Position numbers and translations under genes: made by a program. Below are positions 6,184 to 9,148 of a DNA stretch of 9,148 nucleotides, in pieces. Position 1 is the first letter of the stretch; each line of letters starts with the position of its first letter. The stretch covers positions 1-9,148 of the forward strand of contig JAAVIG010000084.1 in the NCBI GenBank assembly GCA_014796735.1. The letters run 5' to 3'. Source of the DNA: Oscillospiraceae bacterium. GTDB taxonomy: Bacteria > Bacillota > Clostridia > Oscillospirales > Ruminococcaceae. Below the pieces are notes generated by a model that did not search any database, was not told the origin of the DNA, and was given only the letters and a program-made list of their open reading frames with translations.

Positions 6184-6192
6184 TGATATAAT
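6184..6192 (+). promoter_or_regulatory. Downstream lysC promoter (P2), extended -10
   Basis: TGATATAAT lies within a 17-base sequence (6179-6195) identical to the -10 region of P1 (5917-5933). No good -35 is seen at the right distance (CGCTTT at 17 bases), so activity would depend on the extended -10. The start would be near 6199, giving a leader of about 87 bases that excludes the 159-base element. Confidence 0.5.
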
Positions 6193-6285
6193 AACAGAGA
6201 ATAAGCGTTATAATACATTGCACAGCATTTTGCATATCCGCAAATAATATAATATAAAAATTCCTCAAAAGAAAGGTTTATTCAC

Positions 6286-7602
6286 ATGGCTAAAGTAGTA
6301 AAATTCGGCGGCAGCTCCCTTGCCGACGCTAACCAGTTCAGAAAGGTTGCTCAGATAATCCGCAGCGACAAGCAAAGACGCTACGTTGTTCCTTCCGCTC
6401 CGGGAAAGCGTTATTCCGACGATATAAAGATAACGGATATGCTTTACTCCTGCTACGACGCGGTAGGCTTAGGCAGAAACGCAACGGCGGAGTTTCTTCC
6501 CATTGCCGAAAGATTCAACGGCATTATAAGCGATCTCGGCTTGGCTATCAATCTTGACGATGAGTACGAAAAAATTACCGAGAATTTCAAAAAGAGAGTT
6601 GGAAGAGATTACGCCGCCAGCAGAGGGGAGTATTTAAACGGAATTATCCTTGCCAATTACTTGGGCTTTGAGTTTGTGGACGCGGCCAAGTGCGTGTTCT
6701 TCACCGCTAAGGGAGAGTTTGATCCCGATTTGACCGACGCCTGTCTGGCTTCCGTGCTCGGAGGATATTCCGAAGCGGTTATTCCCGGATTTTACGGAGC
6801 GAAGCCCGACGGCACGATACAAACATTTTCCAGAGGAGGAAGCGATTTTACCGGTTCCGTTGTTGCCAAGGCAATAAATGCGAAAATATACGAAAACTGG
6901 ACGGATGTAAGCGGATTTCTGGCTGCCGACCCCCATATTGTGGACAATCCCGAGGTAATAGACTTTATTACCTATAAGGAGCTTCGTGAGCTGTCCTACA
7001 TGGGCGCGGCGGTTATGCATCAGGACGCTATATTCCCCGTGCGCACTGCGGGAATCCCTATAAATATCAGAAATACCAATCTCCCCGAAGCTCCCGGAAC
7101 AATGATAGTACCCGAGGCGCCCGAAGGCACCGAGCATAAAATAATCACGGGCATTGCGGGCAAGAAGCATTTCAGCGTTATCTCCATAGAAAAGGACGAG
7201 ATGAACTCCGAGGTGGGCTTTTTAAGGAGAATACTCACCGTTCTTGACAATGAGGGCTTCGGTTTTGAGCACATACCTACGGGTATCGATACCATGAGCC
7301 TTGTGGTAAGCAGCGAGGAGCTTGAAAAGCACCCCGATACGGTAAAATATATCTCCCAGATCACCCATGCAAACCACATTGAAGTTATCAACAACTTGGC
7401 GCTGGTCGCGATAGTGGGCAGAAATATGAGGGAAAAAAGGGGCACAGCCACGCGTATTTTTGCTGCACTTTCCCATGCTAATATAAACATAAAGATGATA
7501 GACCAAGGCTCCAGCGAGCTTAATATTATAGTGGGAATCGATGAACAGGACTTTGAAAAGGCGATAAAGGTTATTTACGATATGTTTATGCTGTCGGAGT
7601 AA
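6286..7602 (+). CDS. lysC: Aspartate kinase with two ACT domains
   Basis: A 438-residue monofunctional aspartokinase. It phosphorylates L-aspartate with ATP to aspartyl-4-phosphate, the first committed step to lysine, diaminopimelate for the cell wall, threonine, methionine and isoleucine. Visible motifs are KFGGSS (6-11, ATP/aspartate binding), SRGGSD (182-187), WTDVSG from Trp205, and YMGAAVMHQDAIFPV. The C-terminal region carries two ACT-type regulatory domains, about 293-365 (KHFSVISIEKDEMNSEVG) and 371-436 (LALVAIVGRNM). This arrangement implies feedback inhibition by an end product, though which one cannot be read here. The ATG at 6286 has AGAAAGG about 10 bases upstream. Two promoters lie ahead and no lysine-riboswitch core is recognisable in the leader. 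The downstream 185-residue gene follows after 67 bases without a terminator. It is isolated from other lysine or threonine pathway genes in this window. Confidence 0.95.
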   Translation: MAKVVKFGGSSLADANQFRKVAQIIRSDKQRRYVVPSAPGKRYSDDIKITDMLYSCYDAVGLGRNATAEFLPIAERFNGIISDLGLAINLDDEYEKITENFKKRVGRDYAASRGEYLNGIILANYLGFEFVDAAKCVFFTAKGEFDPDLTDACLASVLGGYSEAVIPGFYGAKPDGTIQTFSRGGSDFTGSVVAKAINAKIYENWTDVSGFLAADPHIVDNPEVIDFITYKELRELSYMGAAVMHQDAIFPVRTAGIPINIRNTNLPEAPGTMIVPEAPEGTEHKIITGIAGKKHFSVISIEKDEMNSEVGFLRRILTVLDNEGFGFEHIPTGIDTMSLVVSSEELEKHPDTVKYISQITHANHIEVINNLALVAIVGRNMREKRGTATRIFAALSHANINIKMIDQGSSELNIIVGIDEQDFEKAIKVIYDMFMLSE

Positions 7603-7669
7603 AATGATTTTGAAATAAAAACATTGATGCAAAATAGCAAAAAAATTTACGGAAAAGGAGCGCCTTACA

Positions 7670-8227
7670 ATGAAGCTTGAAAATATAAGGGTTTATGATA
7701 TGGAGGAGTGCTTCAAGGCCAGCAAGTACCCTTACGCGATAGATACCGAGACGGTAAACGGCGACATCACCGACAGGATAAAAAGCCTTGCTCAAAGTCC
7801 AAAAGGAGAGGGACACGACCAATTCCTTACAGGCGTCAGGGTAGCCTTTGACCTGACATTTACCGTCAAAGCGTGGACCGAGGCGGAAAGATACCGTTTT
7901 TTAGAGTTCGTGTCCAGTCAGTCTACCATGCACCGCATCGCTAAATTTGACCTTTCAAAGCAGTACAATAAGTACGTTGACCCCCGAATGATAGAGATAA
8001 TGGAGGAGCTTAAGGACAGGTACAACGAAACGAATGATCCAGAGGATTATTTAAGGCTTCTGTACTCAAATCCATGCGGCTTCGAGCTTACCGCAAGGCT
8101 CACTACCAACTACCGCTGTCTTAAGACAATATACAGCCAAAGAAAAAATCACCGCCTGCCCGAGTGGAGGGAGTTTTGCGCCGAGATAGAAAAGCTGCCC
8201 TACGCAAAGGAGCTTATTACGGGGTGA
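7670..8227 (+). CDS. Uncharacterised 185-residue protein
   Basis: I do not firmly recognise this gene. It encodes a soluble, mixed-charge protein of 185 residues with no signal peptide, membrane segment or cysteine-pair metal motif. Two stretches look conserved in style: a central helix-rich part (FLEFVSSQSTMHRIAKFDLSK) and a C-terminal part (GFELTARLTTNYRCLKTIYSQ, then RKNHRLPEWREFC). The second recalls small phage-encoded proteins sometimes linked to the ThyX-like group, but that is memory of style, not an alignment, and the ThyX RHRX7S signature is not present. The ATG at 7670 has AAAAGGAG 9 bases upstream, a strong site, and codon usage resembles its neighbours. It follows lysC by 67 bases with no terminator, so it probably shares that transcript. 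It ends in TGA, with a weak hairpin beyond at 8249-8267. Confidence 0.85.
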   Translation: MKLENIRVYDMEECFKASKYPYAIDTETVNGDITDRIKSLAQSPKGEGHDQFLTGVRVAFDLTFTVKAWTEAERYRFLEFVSSQSTMHRIAKFDLSKQYNKYVDPRMIEIMEELKDRYNETNDPEDYLRLLYSNPCGFELTARLTTNYRCLKTIYSQRKNHRLPEWREFCAEIEKLPYAKELITG

Positions 8228-8248
8228 ATCACTTTTTTTGGCATAACG

Positions 8249-8273
8249 CCCTCGTTCTTTTCGAGGGTGATTT
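8249..8273 (+). terminator. Weak intrinsic terminator after the 185-residue gene
   Basis: CCCTCG (8249-8254) pairs with CGAGGG (8262-8267) around a seven-base T-rich loop, followed by TGATTT, a poor T tract. AATCAC at 8227-8232 could extend the structure by pairing with GTGATT at 8267-8272. It is the only termination candidate near this gene. Confidence 0.45.
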
Positions 8274-8285
8274 ACTGCCGCGTGC

Positions 8286-8307
8286 CGCTAAAATATATAT
8301 TTTGGCG
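8286..8307. repeat. 22-base AT-rich palindrome
   Basis: CGCTAAAATATATATTTTGGCG is symmetrical apart from one position that would be a G-U pair in RNA. There is no T tract after it. It may be the second half of a termination region or a binding site; the sequence alone does not decide. Confidence 0.45.
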
Positions 8308-8423
8308 AGTCGGGTTACTTATATATTTATCATTCGCTTTATGTTAAGTGTAATTTCTGATACCATTTTTTTGTGATTTTTAACAAAAAACATTTACAAA
8401 GTGAAAAAAATTTCGGTTTTTTA

Positions 8424-8452
8424 TTGTACATTTTAGGAATTTGTGTTATAAT
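8424..8452 (+). promoter_or_regulatory. Promoter for the pilC-family gene
   Basis: TTGTAC (8424-8429), 17 bases, then TATAAT (8447-8452) with an extended -10 (TGT directly before). The start would be near 8459, giving a leader of about 128 bases that contains the hairpin at 8479-8512. The leader lacks the conserved core of the known c-di-GMP riboswitch classes. Confidence 0.7.
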
Positions 8453-8478
8453 GGTGATAAGCCGTAACGGAGATCGCT

Positions 8479-8512
8479 GTGAATTTTGCCTGTTTTTGGG
8501 GGTAAATTCACG
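8479..8512 (+). promoter_or_regulatory. Leader hairpin of the pilC-family transcript
   Basis: GTGAATTT and AAATTCAC, perfect complements of 8 bases, enclose a 17-base interior with a GCC and a G-rich run that could add pairs. It sits about 20 bases after the predicted transcription start and well before the ribosome binding site, so it may protect the 5' end or regulate; no T tract follows. Confidence 0.45.
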
Positions 8513-8586
8513 AAAATCGCCTTGTTATCGGTTTTATGAGTGTTTACTATTATGAACATCACAAAACAAATGCGGAGGTAATTAAA

Positions 8587-9148
8587 GTGGCTATTTTCAG
8601 GTACACCGCCACCGACATCAGCGGTAAAACCGTTCGGGGCAAGGAAAGCGCCGAGGATAAGACCGCGCTGGTCCAGAAGCTGAAGAATAAGGGACTGTTC
8701 TGTACGTCCTTTACCGAAGAAGCGGAAAAGACACAGGATGCGAAGGTGAAGTTCAAGACAAAGGATCTCGCATTTTTCTCGCGTCAGATAAGCACAATGC
8801 TTACGTCCGGTATCAGTCTTGTAAAGGCTATGTCTATCCTTATCAATCAGCAGGAGGACAAAAAGCAGAAGGCTCTCCTTATGGAAATGTACGATGATAT
8901 CCAGAGAGGTAAGTCGTTCTCAGAGGCTCTTATATCGCAGGGCAATGCTTTCCCAAATCTCTTTGTCAGCATGGTCGCCGCGGGAGAGAGCAGCGGTAAC
9001 CTGGATCACATAATGCAGCGTCTTTCCGCTCACTATGATAAAGAAAATAAAACCAACAACAAGATAAAATCCGCGATGAGCTACCCTATTATTTTAGGTA
9101 TCATCATGGTTGTTATTGTTGTCGCGCTTTTCGCGTTCGTAATGCCGC
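8587..9148 (+). CDS. pilC: PilC/GspF-family inner-membrane assembly protein, 5' part
   Basis: The first 187 residues of a type IV pilus / type II secretion F-family protein, the polytopic platform in the cytoplasmic membrane on which pilin subunits are assembled. It begins MAIFRYTATDISGKTVRGKE, a characteristic opening. It then shows the conserved cytoplasmic helical bundle (DLAFFSRQISTMLTSGISL, GKSFSEALISQGNAFPNLF, MVAAGESSGNLD, KIKSAMSYPIILG) and the first membrane helix at about 167-186. The gene runs off the window; full family members are about 350-400 residues, so about half is seen. The start is a GTG at 8587, supported by GGAGG 8 bases upstream and by the family's usual N-terminus. 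It has its own promoter at 8424-8452. Whether it serves a pilus, a pseudopilus or a competence machine cannot be told without neighbours such as pilB, pilT or pilin genes. Confidence 0.93.
   Translation, partial: MAIFRYTATDISGKTVRGKESAEDKTALVQKLKNKGLFCTSFTEEAEKTQDAKVKFKTKDLAFFSRQISTMLTSGISLVKAMSILINQQEDKKQKALLMEMYDDIQRGKSFSEALISQGNAFPNLFVSMVAAGESSGNLDHIMQRLSAHYDKENKTNNKIKSAMSYPIILGIIMVVIVVALFAFVMP

Larger units (their letters stand above)
5745..6285. other. 541-base gene-free region between amt and lysC
   Basis: This gap holds two GC-rich hairpins after amt (5780-5801 and 5810-5831), a promoter at 5902-5930, a 159-base inverted-repeat element (5966-6124), a small CGATTC/GAATCG hairpin at 6146-6161, and a second extended -10 at 6184-6192. 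A reverse-strand open frame at 6053-6268 lacks any protein features and is not called. Confidence 0.8.
8228..8586. other. 359-base gene-free region before pilC
   Basis: I see no gene. It holds a weak terminator-like hairpin, an AT-rich 22-base palindrome at 8286-8307, a strong promoter at 8424-8452 and a leader hairpin at 8479-8512. The AT-rich stretch 8308-8423 shows nothing I can support. Confidence 0.75.

Noticed and set aside
6053..6268. Reverse-strand open frame of 71 codons
   Set aside because: It overlaps the folded element and promoter P2, has no ribosome binding site I can see, and shows no protein-family features.
5937..6285. Lysine riboswitch in the lysC leader
   Set aside because: The folded part is a terminal-inverted-repeat element with no recognisable lysine-riboswitch five-helix core sequences.
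8373..8555. Small + strand open frame before pilC
   Set aside because: It spans the promoter at 8424-8452 and the leader hairpin and lacks a Shine-Dalgarno site.
8459..8586. c-di-GMP riboswitch ahead of the pilus gene
   Set aside because: The conserved core expected for class I and the pseudoknot layout of class II are not visible.

Overview
The window looks like chromosomal DNA of a low-to-mid GC Gram-positive anaerobe of the Clostridia, most likely a Ruminococcus-like member of the Oscillospiraceae. The basis is indirect: strong purine-rich Shine-Dalgarno sites, AT-rich gaps with near-consensus sigma-A promoters, clostridial-type aspartokinase and pyridoxamine kinase sequences, and palindromic intergenic repeats. 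No rRNA or species marker is present, so genus is an inference. All real genes are on the + strand.

Layout. 1-194: 3' end of an acyl carrier protein gene. 195-596: a gap holding two inverted copies of a palindromic repeat on either side of an intrinsic terminator, then a promoter. 597-2789: membrane-anchored c-di-GMP phosphodiesterase (degenerate GGDEF, intact EAL), followed 23 bases later by a pyridoxal/pyridoxamine kinase (2813-3670), probably one operon. 3671-3974: a dense regulatory gap with a terminator, paired TGCAAG dyads, a perfect-consensus promoter and an immediate second terminator-like hairpin. 3975-5744: ammonium channel fused to a C-terminal PII signalling domain. 5745-6285: hairpins, two promoters sharing an identical 17-base -10 region, and between them a 159-base GC-rich inverted-repeat element. 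6286-7602: aspartokinase with two ACT domains, followed after 67 bases by an unrecognised 185-residue gene (7670-8227). 8228-8586: weak hairpins, a strong promoter and a leader hairpin. 8587-9148: 5' part of a type IV pilus/type II secretion inner-membrane protein (PilC/GspF family), running off the window.

The genes form separate transcription units rather than one pathway: lipid synthesis, c-di-GMP turnover with vitamin B6 salvage, ammonium uptake and sensing, aspartate-family amino acid synthesis, and pilus assembly. The coding genes are mostly recognisable families. The most notable material is intergenic: two different palindromic elements with the same ATACTAAT-type ends, the promoter-plus-terminator leader of the ammonium transporter, and the large structured element in the aspartokinase leader. 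Within proteins, the Amt-PII fusion lacks the tyrosine that is uridylylated in enterobacterial PII, and the GGDEF domain has lost its catalytic signature while the EAL domain has kept it.
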